The notes: generated from the letters alone by a model not told the origin. Shown: positions 1-9,795, counted from the first letter of the stretch. The stretch: 64,000 nucleotides of DNA from Paraburkholderia silvatlantica (GCF_003096715.1 NZ_QEOL01000010.1:62001-126000), one strand, 5' to 3'. Numbers and translations: made by a program.

Positions 1-895
1 GCCAGGCGGCGAGCGCGCCGTCCACGGAAGGCGCGACGACCGCGATGAGCGACGTATGCGGCACGCGCTTGAACGTGTAGATGCGCTCGACCTTGTCCTC
101 CTCGCCCGCGGCGATGAACGAGCCAGCGTTGCTGTTGAGCATCGGCTTGATGTAATCCAGCTCCCCGACCCGTGCGCCCACTTCGTAGTCCGAATAAGGG
201 CGATGCGCGAGCATGGTCCCGTCGTCGAGCATGATGAACGCGCTGCCCTTGGGGTCGACGTCGATCCGGTCGAACAGTTGCTGAAAATACGCGAGCCGCA
301 GCGTGAGCAGCACGACGCCGCCAAACGAGCCGTCGTATTCGTTCACGCGGCGCGACAGCGCAATCGAATACTGGCCTTCGCGCGCACGCGAGCGAATCGG
401 GTCCGAAATATACATGCCGACCGAGCGCTCGTGCTGCGCCGTGAAATAGTCCCGGTCTGCGAGATTGACGCCGGGATACGCGCGGCCGTCCCGCGATTCG
501 ACGACATGGCCGCTCGCGTCGATGTAGAACGCATCGTCGAGATAGGTGCCGCCCGCCACGCGGCCGAACAGCAGCCTGCGGCGGATGTCGGGCGGCAGGC
601 TTTGCGTGCGCGGATCGCGAGCGCTGTCGGCGGCATCGAGCAGCAGCAGATCGTAGATGCCGAAGTTCGCCTCCAGGTCGTTCGACATCAGCGAAACGAG
701 CGCGGCAGAATTGTGCTGCGTGCTGGCGATGGCCTGCGTGCGCTGCTGCATCAAGCCCAACAGCACGATGACCACGATGGCCGCACCGACTAGCGAGCCC
801 AGCGTGCCGACGATGAACGGATGGCTCCCGACCCACTGCATGAGCGCCCGGCTCCACCGGCGGGGGATTCGCAAACATCGTTTCCAGAGCTCCAT
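1..895 (-). CDS. Membrane sensor with double-Cache-like periplasmic domain, C-terminus cut by window edge
   Basis: About 298 codons are visible and the frame runs off the left edge of the window. The ATG at 895 is followed by a basic N-terminus, one membrane helix (about residues 28-50, rich in Val, Ile and Leu) and a long extracytoplasmic region. That region has Cache-type features: a YxxDAFYID strand, then a RDYFTAQ segment and a SRRVNEYDG turn. In this family such sensors usually continue into HAMP, PAS and GGDEF/EAL output domains. The output domain lies outside the window, so a diguanylate cyclase role is inference, helped only by the PilZ gene next door. It is divergent from that gene. 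Small-molecule sensing in the periplasm is the likely input. Confidence 0.75.
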   Translation of the reverse strand, partial: MELWKRCLRIPRRWSRALMQWVGSHPFIVGTLGSLVGAAIVVIVLLGLMQQRTQAIASTQHNSAALVSLMSNDLEANFGIYDLLLLDAADSARDPRTQSLPPDIRRRLLFGRVAGGTYLDDAFYIDASGHVVESRDGRAYPGVNLADRDYFTAQHERSVGMYISDPIRSRAREGQYSIALSRRVNEYDGSFGGVVLLTLRLAYFQQLFDRIDVDPKGSAFIMLDDGTMLAHRPYSDYEVGARVGELDYIKPMLNSNAGSFIAAGEEDKVERIYTFKRVPHTSLIAVVAPSVDGALAAW

Positions 896-1097
896 GAGGC
901 GTTCCCTCTTGCTCCGCAGTCAGGTTTGCTACGCTTGCCGGCCGATTACCGGTGGCATGCAGTATTCATCATACTGCCGCTCGCGAAATCGCTTTCGATT
1001 GGCGGCGCGCACTTAATTTCCCTGCCGCAGCGCCGTAAACCAGGTGAACCCGCGATGTCGATTCGCGACGCAAACGCCCACCGACCACCCTGCGCCG

Positions 1098-2054
1098 ATG
1101 ACCAACCTGACCACCGAAGCCCAAGCCGAAACCAGCGACGCCGCCACCGTAGTCGAAGCCGCCCCGCTCACGCCGGACGCCCTGCCGGTAGGCGAGCCGC
1201 TCGCCTGGCCGGTCGTCGATCGCGACGGCGCCTTGCTGCTCGATGCCGGGTCGGTGCTGGTGGGCGAAGCGGAGCGCGACTTCCTGTTTCAGCACTTCGC
1301 GCCGCATCGCGGCGACGTGGAAAGGCCCGGGGTTGCCCCGCAGAGCGCGGCGGCCACGGGCAATGCCGGCGATCCAGCCGCCACCACGCGCGCCATGCAC
1401 CTGAACATCGGCGCGCTGATGGGCCTGCGCCCGCAAATGACCGCGAGCGGCGCGCCGATGCACCCGTGCCGCCTGATCGGCTTCGCGCCGAACGAGGCGC
1501 TCTTCGTGACGACCCCCTATGTCGATGGCCGACCCATCGCCGTCACGCCGGGCGAAAACGTGGAGATCGTCGCGATTGCGAGCCAGGCCGTCTATCGCTT
1601 CGTATGCACCGTGCATGCGTTCAGCCAGTCGCCTCTCGACTATCTCGTGCTGTCGAAGCCCGCCAACATCCGCCGTCTGCGCGAACGCCGCTCGATTCGC
1701 GTGCGCGCGCAATTTCCCGTGCGCTACGGCATCGGCGAGGAAGGCGCGGGTTATGACGGCGTGGCGCTCGCACGCGGGATCAGCGCGCTCGGGCTTTCGG
1801 TGAGCGCCGCGTGGGCGCTCGGCAAGCCTGGTGAGCGGCTGCGCGTGGCATTCCAGCTGCGTTCGGCCGACAACGATACGGCGATCGAAACCACGGCGGT
1901 CATCCGCAACGTGCAGGCGGAAGCGGGCGCCCCCGCGCCAGCGACGCTCGGCCTCGAACTCGACCGCCTCACGCCCGCCGAGCAGATGGCGATGAAAGTC
2001 TACGTGTTCGATCGTCAGGACGACGTGCTGTACTGGACCGGCAGCACGCGCTAA
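1098..2054 (+). CDS. PilZ-domain, YcgR-like flagellar brake protein
   Basis: The protein has 318 residues from the ATG at 1098. A GTG at 1044 would add 18 residues without a better ribosome site. Residues about 30-185 resemble the YcgR N-terminal domain and are followed by a PilZ domain with an arginine-rich RxxxR element (RLRERRSIRVR). In this family the protein binds cyclic di-GMP and slows the flagellar motor or alters surface behaviour in the cytoplasm. The second PilZ motif, normally (D/N)xSxxG, reads GISALG here, so its first acidic or amide residue is missing. Ligand affinity may therefore be changed. The gene stands divergent from a Cache sensor, which fits a c-di-GMP theme. The family call is firm. 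The physiological role is inferred. Confidence 0.75.
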   Translation: MTNLTTEAQAETSDAATVVEAAPLTPDALPVGEPLAWPVVDRDGALLLDAGSVLVGEAERDFLFQHFAPHRGDVERPGVAPQSAAATGNAGDPAATTRAMHLNIGALMGLRPQMTASGAPMHPCRLIGFAPNEALFVTTPYVDGRPIAVTPGENVEIVAIASQAVYRFVCTVHAFSQSPLDYLVLSKPANIRRLRERRSIRVRAQFPVRYGIGEEGAGYDGVALARGISALGLSVSAAWALGKPGERLRVAFQLRSADNDTAIETTAVIRNVQAEAGAPAPATLGLELDRLTPAEQMAMKVYVFDRQDDVLYWTGSTR

Positions 2055-2061
2055 CGCGCGT

Positions 2062-2733
2062 TCAGGCGAGCAGCGCCTGAGCGTCCAGGCACTCGCCGGC
2101 CCAGGCTCGCGCGAGCGCCTCGCAGCGCCCCAGGCGCAGCACCCCAAGTTCGCAATCGATCACCGTGACGTGGTCGGCGTAGCGTGGCCGCGCGGGCCAC
2201 TGCGTCGTGCGGCCGTCACTGAACAGCCAGAGATGGCGCGCGCGCGCCGGATCGCGGCGCGCGGCGGTTTCGAGCACTTGCGCCGCGCGGCCGATACCTG
2301 CTTCGAGCGGCGTTCCGCCGCCCCCGCCGATCGGCTCGATCCAGCGCTCGTTCCACCAGCGCGGCACCGCGGGACCGAAGCGCGTTTCGGCGCCCGCGCC
2401 GCCGAAAGCGACCAGCGCCACTTCCACTCGCTCGGCGCGGGCGCGGTCGAACAGCGCGACCAGTAAACCCTTGGCGAGCGCAAGCTGGCCGCGCGCGAGC
2501 ATGGATGCCGAGCAGTCCAGCACGAAGCAATGCAGCGTGCCGGTACCGGTCTTGCGTTTGGTGAAGCGAAAATGTTGCGACTGCAACGATCCCGCGCGTT
2601 TGGCCGCGAGCGTGGGCGGCCAGGCGATGCGATCGCCATGCTTCGCCGCTTGCGTGGGACCGCGTCCCGGGCCTTCTCGCCGTCGAGCGCCGCCCTGTGC
2701 GAAGGCGGCGGCCGGTACTCGACGGGTCAGCGT
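2062..2733 (-). CDS. VWA domain of ChlD-like chelatase subunit, expressed by -1 frameshift from the ATPase gene
   Basis: The frame encodes a von Willebrand A domain with a MIDAS set: DCSAS near the start, GGTPLEAG in the middle, and FSDGRT later. These residues bind Mg2+ in the D subunit of Mg/Co chelatases. The frame has no ATG, GTG or TTG from the frameshift site (2733) down to a TTG at 2586. That TTG lies inside conserved sequence ([16 protein letters not shown]), so it is unlikely to be the true start. The preceding ATPase frame ends right after an A_AAA_AAA heptamer, and this frame is exactly -1 to it. Reading through gives a ChlD-like protein of about 569 residues: AAA+ domain, Pro/acidic linker, VWA. 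Coordinates here begin at the first shifted codon. The domain call is strong. The expression mode is inference. Confidence 0.8.
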   Translation of the reverse strand, partial: TLTRRVPAAAFAQGGARRREGPGRGPTQAAKHGDRIAWPPTLAAKRAGSLQSQHFRFTKRKTGTGTLHCFVLDCSASMLARGQLALAKGLLVALFDRARAERVEVALVAFGGAGAETRFGPAVPRWWNERWIEPIGGGGGTPLEAGIGRAAQVLETAARRDPARARHLWLFSDGRTTQWPARPRYADHVTVIDCELGVLRLGRCEALARAWAGECLDAQALLA

Positions 2734-2739
2734 TTTTTT
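2680..2739 (-). promoter_or_regulatory. Putative programmed -1 ribosomal frameshift signal (slippery heptamer plus stem)
   Basis: On the minus strand seven A residues (2739-2733) lie in frame as A_AAA_AAA, followed by CGC and the TGA stop of the ATPase frame. After a 7-nt spacer comes a composite hairpin. The outer arms CCGTCGAG (2725-2718) and CTCGACGG (2687-2680) pair perfectly over 8 bp. The inner arms CGCCGCC (2710-2704) and GGCGGCG (2694-2688) pair over 7 bp around a 9-nt loop. Heptamer, 5-9-nt spacer and stable stem are the standard elements of bacterial -1 frameshifting, and I recall such sites being reported in chelatase D-subunit genes. A weak Shine-Dalgarno-like GAAGGG lies about 18 nt upstream. 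Confidence 0.75.
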
Positions 2740-3770
2740 GCGGGCAGCGGGATCACGCCCTTCACCGTCTTCGCAGCGACGGGCTCGGGCGGCATCTCGC
2801 CCCAGTCAGAGTCCGATGTTGTTTCGGTGTACTTTTCTTCGCGTGAGGGCGCGGGAGCGGACGCGGGCGGCTGCGGCGCGGTGGAAGACGGCGCATCGGA
2901 CCGCTGCGGCATGGCACGCCGACGATGCGCGAGCACGCAATCCGCGACCAGATCGACGTGATCCGGGCTCACCGATTCCGCGCCTTCGAACGCGGCCAGC
3001 GCACGCGCCGCGCGCAGCATCACGAGGTCGGCGCGCAGCCCGTCGACCGCGGCCTCGATGCAGCGCTGCGCCGCGCGCTCGTGCACGGCATCGCTCCAAT
3101 CGAGCGTGGCGAGCGCCACGCGCGCCGCCGCGATGCGTGCGCCGAGCGCGCGCTGTTCGCTCTCGCGCGCCGCGCAAAACGCCTGCGGATCGGCGTCGAA
3201 CGCGAGACGCGCCTTGACGATGCGTTGCCGTTGCGCCGCGTCATAAGGCGTGCCAAGTTCCACCATCAAGCCAAAGCGATCGAGCAGTTGCGGACGCAAC
3301 TCCCCTTCTTCGGGATTCATCGTGCCCACCAGCACGAAATGCGCGTCGTGCGTGTGCGAGACGCCATCGCGCTCCACGGTGTTCACGCCGCTTGCCGCCG
3401 CGTCGAGCAGCACGTCGACGAGCGCGTCGGGCAGCAGGTTCACTTCGTCCACGTAAAGCACGCCGCCGTGCGCACGCGCGAGCAAGCCAGGCGCGAAGCG
3501 CACCGTGCTCTCGCGCAACGCCGCTTCGAGGTCTAGCGTGCCGATCAGCTTGTCCTCGCTCGCGCCGAGCGGCAGCGTGACGAACGCGCCTGCCGGCAAG
3601 AGCGCCGCGAGCGAGCGCGCCGCCGTGGATTTCGCCGTGCCGCGCGGCCCGCTCACCAGCACGCCGCCGATCGCGGGGTCGATGGCCGCGAGCAGCAGCG
3701 CGCGCTGCAACGGCGCCTGGCCGATCAGCGCGGTAAAGGGAAACGCGGGACGCGTGGCCGCAGCGCTCAT
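2727..3770 (-). CDS. AAA+ ATPase subunit of cobalt/magnesium chelatase (ChlI/BchI-like)
   Basis: The protein has 347 residues from the ATG at 3770, which overlaps the cobN stop by four bases (ATGA), so translation is probably coupled. Walker A is GPRGTAKST (residues about 35-43) and Walker B is LYVDEVNLL. The sensor region [19 protein letters not shown] is typical of the ChlI/BchI chelatase family. The last 60 residues are a Pro/Ala and acidic linker (for example TSDSDWGEM), which in this family joins the ATPase to a VWA domain. Beside cobN this ATPase most likely powers cobalt insertion into hydrogenobyrinate diamide, in place of CobS/CobT. Ribosomes that do not shift would release this I-type subunit. 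Shifted ones would make the D-type fusion. Confidence 0.85.
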   Translation of the reverse strand: MSAAATRPAFPFTALIGQAPLQRALLLAAIDPAIGGVLVSGPRGTAKSTAARSLAALLPAGAFVTLPLGASEDKLIGTLDLEAALRESTVRFAPGLLARAHGGVLYVDEVNLLPDALVDVLLDAAASGVNTVERDGVSHTHDAHFVLVGTMNPEEGELRPQLLDRFGLMVELGTPYDAAQRQRIVKARLAFDADPQAFCAARESEQRALGARIAAARVALATLDWSDAVHERAAQRCIEAAVDGLRADLVMLRAARALAAFEGAESVSPDHVDLVADCVLAHRRRAMPQRSDAPSSTAPQPPASAPAPSREEKYTETTSDSDWGEMPPEPVAAKTVKGVIPLPAKKR

Positions 3771-6700
3771 GGTCCTGATCCTTCCAGATGCTGCCCGGCT
3801 TCGAGCAGACGGTGTTCGAGTTGTGCGCGATGCTCGCCCGGCTCCTGCCAGAGACCGCGCTGGATCGCTTCGAGCAGGCGCTCGCACACGGCATGCAGCG
3901 CGTGCGGATTGTGGCGCTCCATGAAGGCGCGCGTGTCGTCGTCGTGCACGTAAGCGTTCGCCACGAGCGCGTACTGATGGTCGCCCACCACGCGCGCGGT
4001 CGCGTCGTAGCCAAAAAGGTAATCGACGGTCGCCGCCATTTCCGCTGCGCCCTTGTAGCCGTGACGCTTCACGCCGTCGATCCACTTCGGGTTCACCACG
4101 CGCGAGCGGATCACACGCGCGATCTCCTCGTGCAGCGGCCGGATGCGCGGCGCGGCAGGGTTGCTATGGTCCGCGTGATAAAGCGCGGGCTGCGCCTGCG
4201 AGAAGTGCCGCGCCGCCGCCGCCATGCCACCCTGGAACTGGTAGTAGTCGTTCGAGTCGAGCAGGTCGTGCTCGCGGTTGTCCTGGTTCTGCAGCACCAC
4301 GTCGAGCGTCGCGAGACGCGCGCGGAACGCATCGCCCGCCTCGTCGCCCGCGCTCTTTTGCGCGTAGGCGTAGCCGCCCCACGCCTGATACGCGTGCGCG
4401 AGATCGGCGTCGGTCTGCCACTGGCGCTGGTCGATCATCGACTGCAAGCCCGCGCCGTAAGCGCCGGGGCGCGCGCTGAACACGCGCCAGAGCGCCCGGC
4501 GGCGCGCCTCGTCGGCGGCCATGCCGTTCGCCACCAGCGCATCGCGCTCGCGCAGCACGCGTGCGCGCAGCGGGTTCTGGTGCTCCGGCTCGTCGAGATC
4601 GGCCACCGCCTGCACGGCGGCGTCGAACAGATGCATCACGTTAGGAAACGCGTCGCGGAAGAAGCCCGATACGCGCAGCGTCACGTCGATACGCGGCCGG
4701 TCCAGCGCCTCGACGGGCATGATCTCGAAGTCGGTCACGCGCTGGCTGCCAGCGGCCCATTTCGGCCGCACGCCGATCAGCGCGAACGCCTGGGCGATGT
4801 CGTCTCCGCCCGTGCGCATCGTCGCCGTGCCCCAGACCGAAAGCCCCACGGCCCTCGGGTAATCGCCGTGCTCCTGCAGGTGGCGCTCGATGAGCTGCTG
4901 CGCCGATTTCATGCCGAGCGCCCACGCCGCTTGTGTCGGGATGGCACGCGTATCGACCGAGTAGAAGTTGCGGCCGGTGGGCAGCACATCGGGACGGCCG
5001 CGCGAGGGCGAACCGCTGGGGCCCGGCGGCACGAAGCGGCCTTCGAAGCCACGCCGCAGCTGGCGCATTTCTTCGGGGCCGCAGGCGTCGAGGCGCGGCA
5101 GCACGTCGTCGCGCAGGCGCGCGAGCACTTGCGCCGCATGCGGCAGCGATGCGGCCTCCGTATCGCTTCGTTCGCCTGAGCAAATGCCCGCGATCAGCGT
5201 GGCGGCGAGCATTTCCAGGCGCTCGCGCGTGTCGCCCGCGTGACGCCATGGCATATCGCTGACAGCGGCTAGCTGCGGTGCACGCGGGCCCTGCCACGGC
5301 ACAGCCCAATCGACCGTGGCCGGATCGACGAGGTGATCGATACGCAGGTCTCGCGCGAGCGCGTCGATGAGGCCGGCGTTCGCCCCTTGTCCGTCGCCGC
5401 ATGCATAGCGCCCGAGCGCGAGCAGCGTGTCGCCCCGCTGCTGACCTTGCGGCGATTCGCCGAACGTATGCAGGCCGTCGCGAATCTGCGCTTCCTTCAG
5501 CTCGCAAAGGTAGGCGTCGGCGCGCGTGAGCAATTCGTCTTCGCCGGCCTGATCCTGCGGCGCGGCGACGCTCAATTCCTCGTGCAGCCGATGCTCGATG
5601 ATCGTCGCGAGTATGGTCTTGCGCAGCAGTTTCGCGCGGCGCGGGTCCACCATCAATGCTTCGTAATACTCATCGACCTGACGTTCCAGGTCTTGCAGCG
5701 GCCCATAGTTTTCGGCGCGCGTGAGCGGCGGCATCAGGTGGTCGACGATCACGGCCTGGGCGCGGCGTTTGGCCTGGCTCCCCTCGCCCGGATCGTTGAC
5801 GATGAACGGGTACAGATGCGGCAGCGGCCCGAGCGCCATGTCGGGCCAGCAGCTGTCGCCGAGCGCCACGCTCTTGCCCGGCAGCCACTCCAGGTTGCCG
5901 TGCTTGCCCACGTGCGCGATGGCGTCGATGCCGAACGTTTCGCGCAGCCAGAAATAAAACGCGAGATACGCGTGCGGCGGCACGAGTTCGGCGTCGTGGT
6001 AGTTCGCGTAGGTATCGTCGCCGCGCGAGCGCGAGGGCTGGATGCCGACGAACACCTGACCACAGCGCCACCCCGCAATCATGAAGCGGCCGCGGCGCAC
6101 CGTGGGGTCGTCCTCCGGCGCGCCCCAGCGCGCGATCAGCGCGTTCTGCGCCTCGGCGGGCAACTGCGAGAAGCGCGCACGGTAGTCGTCGAGGGAAAGA
6201 CTCTGCCATGCGGGGCGCAGCGCGCGCGTGTCGGGATCGTTCGTCACGCCCTGCGTGAGGATGCGCATGAGCGCGTCGCCGTCTGCAGGCAAATCGGCTA
6301 CGCGGTAGCCTTCGTCGCGCAGCATGCGCAGGATGCCCACCACCGAGGCCGGCGTGTCGAGCCCTACGCCGTTGCCAATGCGCCCTTCGCTCATCGGATA
6401 GTTCGCGAGCACGAGCGCGAGCTTTTTTTCTTCGTTCGGCAGACTGCGCAGCCGGCACCAGCGGCGCGCGAGTTCGGCAACGAACGCCACACGCTCGAGG
6501 TCGGGCCGATAACGCACGACGTCGACCTGCGTCTCCTTGCAGTGGTACGCGAGGCCCTTGAAGCTGATCGCGCGCGTAATGACGCGGCCGTCCACTTCGG
6601 GCAGCGCGATATGCATGGCGATATCGCGCGAATTCAGGCCGTGATTGTCCTTGACCCAGTCTTCGCGATTGCCGCCGCTCAGGATCACCTGGAGCACGGG

Positions 6701-7561
6701 CGCGTCGCCGGCCAGCGCGAGCGGCTCGGGATCGTCCAGCGACGAAGCGGCAAACGCCGTGGTGTTCAGCACGAGCGAGACATCATGCTCGGCCGCCAGT
6801 TGATCGAGCACGTCGCGGCTCAAGCTGTCCTTGAGCGACGTGATCGCGAGCGGCAGCGGGTTCATGCCGCGCGCCAGCAGCGCGTCGATGAGCGCATCGA
6901 ACGCGGCCGTGTTTGCGGCCTGCAAATGCGCCTTGTAAAACAGCAGCGCGACAACCGGCGCGCCGGGTTGCCAGCGCGCGCGCCATTCGTCGATGGTCGC
7001 GACGTCGCGCTGCGGGCAATAAAGCGCGGCGGCCGGCAGCGCAACGGGCGGCGCAGGCTCACTGCCCCAATCGAATGCGCGCCACGCGAGCGCGCGCAGG
7101 AACGATTCGGCATTGGCCGCGCCGCCTTCGCGCAAGTAACGCCAAAGCAGACGGCAAAACGCGGGCTCGGCGCGGCTCTTCGCGATGAGGTTGGGATCTT
7201 CCTGCAAGTCGCCGGAGAACATCGCGAGCAGTTGCCCGCGGCGCTGAGCGAGCGAGACGACCTGTTCGATGCCATATGGCCAGTACGTCTCGCCGCCCAG
7301 ATGATCGACCACCACCACCCGCGCGTGCTGCAGGACGTCCTCGACGTAGAAGTCCACCGACGCGGGCTGGCGCAGATACGTGACGTTCGCGAGCCGCACG
7401 CCCGGAAAACCTGCGGGCAGGCGCGGCACGGCGCTCGCCAGCAGCGCGAGCGTCGTGTCCGCCGAACTGAGCACGACGATCTCGGCGGGCTGCTGGTCGA
7501 TCCGGATAACGCCCTGGGTGTCGTCGACGAATCCGCCAGGCGTGGTGCGCAGCAAATGCAT
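3767..7561 (-). CDS. cobN: Cobaltochelatase large subunit CobN
   Basis: At 1264 residues the length is normal for CobN. Landmark stretches of the CobN/BchH family are present, such as [24 protein letters not shown] (about residues 550) and [11 protein letters not shown]. The enzyme inserts Co2+ into hydrogenobyrinic acid a,c-diamide in the cytoplasm using ATP, the aerobic route to cobalamin. It sits between cobW (28 bp upstream) and the ATPase subunit (ATGA overlap downstream), and no CobS or CobT is visible. The partner is therefore probably the ChlI/ChlD-like pair just downstream. The operon begins at a cobalamin riboswitch, so expression should fall when B12 is plentiful. BchH (Mg insertion) is the alternative paralogue, but the B12 neighbours make it unlikely. 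Confidence 0.93.
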   Translation of the reverse strand: MHLLRTTPGGFVDDTQGVIRIDQQPAEIVVLSSADTTLALLASAVPRLPAGFPGVRLANVTYLRQPASVDFYVEDVLQHARVVVVDHLGGETYWPYGIEQVVSLAQRRGQLLAMFSGDLQEDPNLIAKSRAEPAFCRLLWRYLREGGAANAESFLRALAWRAFDWGSEPAPPVALPAAALYCPQRDVATIDEWRARWQPGAPVVALLFYKAHLQAANTAAFDALIDALLARGMNPLPLAITSLKDSLSRDVLDQLAAEHDVSLVLNTTAFAASSLDDPEPLALAGDAPVLQVILSGGNREDWVKDNHGLNSRDIAMHIALPEVDGRVITRAISFKGLAYHCKETQVDVVRYRPDLERVAFVAELARRWCRLRSLPNEEKKLALVLANYPMSEGRIGNGVGLDTPASVVGILRMLRDEGYRVADLPADGDALMRILTQGVTNDPDTRALRPAWQSLSLDDYRARFSQLPAEAQNALIARWGAPEDDPTVRRGRFMIAGWRCGQVFVGIQPSRSRGDDTYANYHDAELVPPHAYLAFYFWLRETFGIDAIAHVGKHGNLEWLPGKSVALGDSCWPDMALGPLPHLYPFIVNDPGEGSQAKRRAQAVIVDHLMPPLTRAENYGPLQDLERQVDEYYEALMVDPRRAKLLRKTILATIIEHRLHEELSVAAPQDQAGEDELLTRADAYLCELKEAQIRDGLHTFGESPQGQQRGDTLLALGRYACGDGQGANAGLIDALARDLRIDHLVDPATVDWAVPWQGPRAPQLAAVSDMPWRHAGDTRERLEMLAATLIAGICSGERSDTEAASLPHAAQVLARLRDDVLPRLDACGPEEMRQLRRGFEGRFVPPGPSGSPSRGRPDVLPTGRNFYSVDTRAIPTQAAWALGMKSAQQLIERHLQEHGDYPRAVGLSVWGTATMRTGGDDIAQAFALIGVRPKWAAGSQRVTDFEIMPVEALDRPRIDVTLRVSGFFRDAFPNVMHLFDAAVQAVADLDEPEHQNPLRARVLRERDALVANGMAADEARRRALWRVFSARPGAYGAGLQSMIDQRQWQTDADLAHAYQAWGGYAYAQKSAGDEAGDAFRARLATLDVVLQNQDNREHDLLDSNDYYQFQGGMAAAARHFSQAQPALYHADHSNPAAPRIRPLHEEIARVIRSRVVNPKWIDGVKRHGYKGAAEMAATVDYLFGYDATARVVGDHQYALVANAYVHDDDTRAFMERHNPHALHAVCERLLEAIQRGLWQEPGEHRAQLEHRLLEAGQHLEGSGP

Positions 7562-7588
7562 GGGACGGCCTCGTCTAGCTCGGCGCGT

Positions 7589-8680
7589 TCACTTCGCGTC
7601 CGCGGTCTGCAGGTTCGCCAATGCGCTATCGAAGGCCGCTTGCAGCGTCGCGCCATCGAGGTCTTCGCCGATCAGCACAAAGCGGCTCTCAAGCGGCTGC
7701 GCCGCGCTTTCCTGCGCGTTCCAGCGGCGGTCGAAATAGCTGTCGAAGCGGCGGCCCACGCCCTGGACCACGAGACGCATGGGCGCACCGGGCAGCGCGG
7801 CGAAACCCTTCACGCGATAGATCGTGTGCGCATCGACGAGTTGCTGCAGCGCTTCGATCACGGTCTCGCGCGAAGCCGCCGCGCCCGACACCACGACCGA
7901 ATCGAACTCGTCGTGGTGATGATCGGGATCGTCGGCGGAACCGTGATGATCGTGCCGCAAATGAATGCTCTCCTCGGAGGCCGCCTCGAGCCCGAGCAGC
8001 GTAGGCAGATCGAGCTTGCCGTGCTGCGCGCGCACGATTTTCACCTGCGGCGGCAGTTCCTCGCGCAGCTCGGCGATGAGCGCGTCCTGGCCCGCAACGT
8101 CGAGCAGATCGGTCTTGTTGAGAATGACGAGGTCGGCGGCCGAAAGCTGGTCTTCGAACAGCTCATGCAGCGGCGATTCGTGATCGAGATTCGGGTCGGC
8201 GCGGCGCTGCGCGTCCACGGCCTGCGGGTTTTCGGCGAACTGGCCGCTCGCGGCGGCGGGGCCGTCCACCACGGTCACGACCGCGTCGACGGTGAACGCG
8301 TTGCGGATCGACGGCCAGTTGAACGCCTGCACGAGCGGCTTGGGCAGCGCGAGACCCGAGGTTTCGATCAGCACGTGATCGACATCGCCGCGGCGTTCGA
8401 GCAGTTTCTCCATCACAGGGAAGAACTCTTCCTGCACGGTGCAGCACAGGCAGCCGTTCGCGAGTTCGTAGAGCTGGCCTTGCGTTTCATTGCCGTTTTC
8501 GTCGCAGCCAATGCCGCAGCCACGCAAAATTTCGCCGTCGATACCGAGTTCGCCGAACTCGTTGACGATGACCGCGACGCGCAGGCCGCCCGCGTGCTGA
8601 AGAATGTGACGCAGCAGCGTGGTTTTACCGCTGCCGAGAAAACCCGTCACGATCGTGACCGGAATCTTGCGCATTTGCAT
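7589..8680 (-). CDS. cobW: CobW-family G3E GTPase (cobalamin locus metallochaperone)
   Basis: The protein has 363 residues. The start at 8680 is preceded by AAGGAG at 7-nt spacing. Residues 8-20 hold the P-loop GFLGSGKT. The GCLCC metal-binding motif (GCxCC) follows at about residue 74, then the ETSGLALP switch. A His/Asp-rich stretch (HLRHDHHG, DPDHHHDE) suggests extra metal binding. CobW proteins are GTPases thought to deliver cobalt to CobN. Here the gene is first in the operon and lies directly behind the riboswitch, which supports a cobalt rather than zinc role. The C-terminal CobW_C domain is complete, in contrast to the broken G3E relative at 44.5 kb. Confidence 0.92.
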   Translation of the reverse strand: MQMRKIPVTIVTGFLGSGKTTLLRHILQHAGGLRVAVIVNEFGELGIDGEILRGCGIGCDENGNETQGQLYELANGCLCCTVQEEFFPVMEKLLERRGDVDHVLIETSGLALPKPLVQAFNWPSIRNAFTVDAVVTVVDGPAAASGQFAENPQAVDAQRRADPNLDHESPLHELFEDQLSAADLVILNKTDLLDVAGQDALIAELREELPPQVKIVRAQHGKLDLPTLLGLEAASEESIHLRHDHHGSADDPDHHHDEFDSVVVSGAAASRETVIEALQQLVDAHTIYRVKGFAALPGAPMRLVVQGVGRRFDSYFDRRWNAQESAAQPLESRFVLIGEDLDGATLQAAFDSALANLQTADAK

Positions 8681-8904
8681 GAAGTGCTCCTTCGGCGCCA
8701 GGCCGTATCGAGGGGCATGGTGCGTCGCGCCTGCCGTTCGTGCGGGTGTCGTGCTGCGCTCACGCGCGTATCCGTGGGGACGCCCTCACGCGCAACGATT
8801 CAAAAACCTGCAGGGGACGAACGGCCGGAAGCGCACCCGGGCCTCGCCCGGCTGACGCATGAAAATCACGGACCCGGCACCGCATCCCCGCAGCGCGAAT
8901 CCCA

Positions 8905-9150
8905 CGTATCTGGCCGGTATCCGGACTGACGAAACACCGCTTCGCCTTCCCGCGCGAGCGGCCTTGCGGCCGGCTTGCACAGTGGCTGGACTGCTCAAAG
9001 CATGGAAGCGGTTTGCGGCATTCTTGCGAACGCCGCGCTCGTTGTACCGTTGCGGGTGCAGTTCAGGTTGGCCATGCCCGAGGCGGGATGGCTCCCTGAT
9101 TCCCGTTTAACTGCGCGTGCATGATGAATCGCGCGCGAGCACCAGAGTGC
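8905..9150 (-). ncRNA. Cobalamin (adenosylcobalamin) riboswitch
   Basis: Read on the minus strand, the conserved blocks appear in order: GGTGC at the 5' side (about 9143), then AAACGGGAATCAGGG, CTGAACTGCACCCGCAACGG (B12-box region), GCCACTG, GGGAAGGC and AGTCCGG near 8925. This is the order in class I cobalamin riboswitches. The element begins just after the predicted transcription start and ends about 225 nt before cobW. It should lower expression of cobW, cobN and the chelatase subunits when adenosylcobalamin is bound. I did not fold the expression platform. Confidence 0.92.
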
Positions 9151-9155
9151 GTGCG

Positions 9156-9184
9156 AGTGTAGGCGCGGGGGGCCTGCGCGTCAA
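9156..9184 (-). promoter_or_regulatory. Sigma-70 promoter of the riboswitch-cobW operon
   Basis: Minus strand TTGACG (9184-9179), a 17-bp spacer and TACACT (9161-9156) form a near-consensus sigma-70 promoter. The expected start near 9149 falls at the first conserved bases of the cobalamin riboswitch, which supports both calls. Confidence 0.75.
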
Positions 9185-9303
9185 GGAAGGCGTGGGAAGC
9201 CGCAAAAGCGTGTGCTATCGTAGCGCGCATCCGGCGCCGGCCGGAACGCAACGCTTTTGCTCGTTTTGCCCTTGCGGTCACGCCTTCGATCGACGCTCTC
9301 GCC

Positions 9304-9795
9304 GTGAATCCTGCCGAAAATCGCGCCTCGCGCGCAGCCTCAGTCGAAGCCACGCTGGAACCCGCGCAGCGCGTGCCGCCGCTCGCGCTCGGCATCGGCT
9401 GCCGGCGCGGCGTGACGCTCGCGCAGGTCGAAGCCGCGGTGCGCGCCGCGCTCGGTGCGTGGCCGCTCGACAGCGTAGCGGCTGTGGCGACGCTCGACGC
9501 CAAAGCTGGCGAGCCGGGCTTGCGAGCGTTTTGCGCGGCACATGCGCTGCCGCTGCACACGTACACGCGGGAGCAGCTTGCCGCGACGCCCGCACTTGCG
9601 CCGCCCTCCGCGGCCGCGCAAGCGCAGTTCGGCGTGGACGGCGTGTGCGAACCCTGCGCGCGTCTTGCGGCGGGCGGCGCTCCGCTCGTACGCGGCAAGC
9701 TGGCGCTCGACGGTGTGACGGTCGCAATCGCAGGCTTGCCGCCAAACCACGCAAACGCGGACGCGAAAGCGCCGCAACCCACCCACTCCCGATGA
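9304..9795 (+). CDS. cobE: CobE / CbiG C-terminal domain protein (cobalamin biosynthesis)
   Basis: The protein has 163 residues and a GTG start at 9304. The core GIGCRRGVTLAQVEAAV, with later AGEPGLRAFC, matches the small CobE/CbiG C-terminal family, whose members act in corrin ring contraction or its vicinity. It overlaps the next gene (cobO) by ATGA, so it is the first gene of a rightward B12 operon, divergent from the riboswitch operon. The exact reaction in the aerobic route is not settled for this family. The C-terminal 30 residues are low-complexity and not conserved. Confidence 0.75.
   Translation: MNPAENRASRAASVEATLEPAQRVPPLALGIGCRRGVTLAQVEAAVRAALGAWPLDSVAAVATLDAKAGEPGLRAFCAAHALPLHTYTREQLAATPALAPPSAAAQAQFGVDGVCEPCARLAAGGAPLVRGKLALDGVTVAIAGLPPNHANADAKAPQPTHSR

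Noticed and set aside
2062..2586. Independent start of the VWA gene at TTG 2586
   Set aside because: Family-like sequence continues upstream of this TTG in the same frame, and no ribosome site is present. The -1 frameshift explains the frame better.
5333..8929. Very long plus-strand open frame (1198 codons) opposite cobN and cobW
   Set aside because: It is rich in Arg, His and Ala with no domain. It is the mirror of strongly conserved genes with GC-biased third positions.
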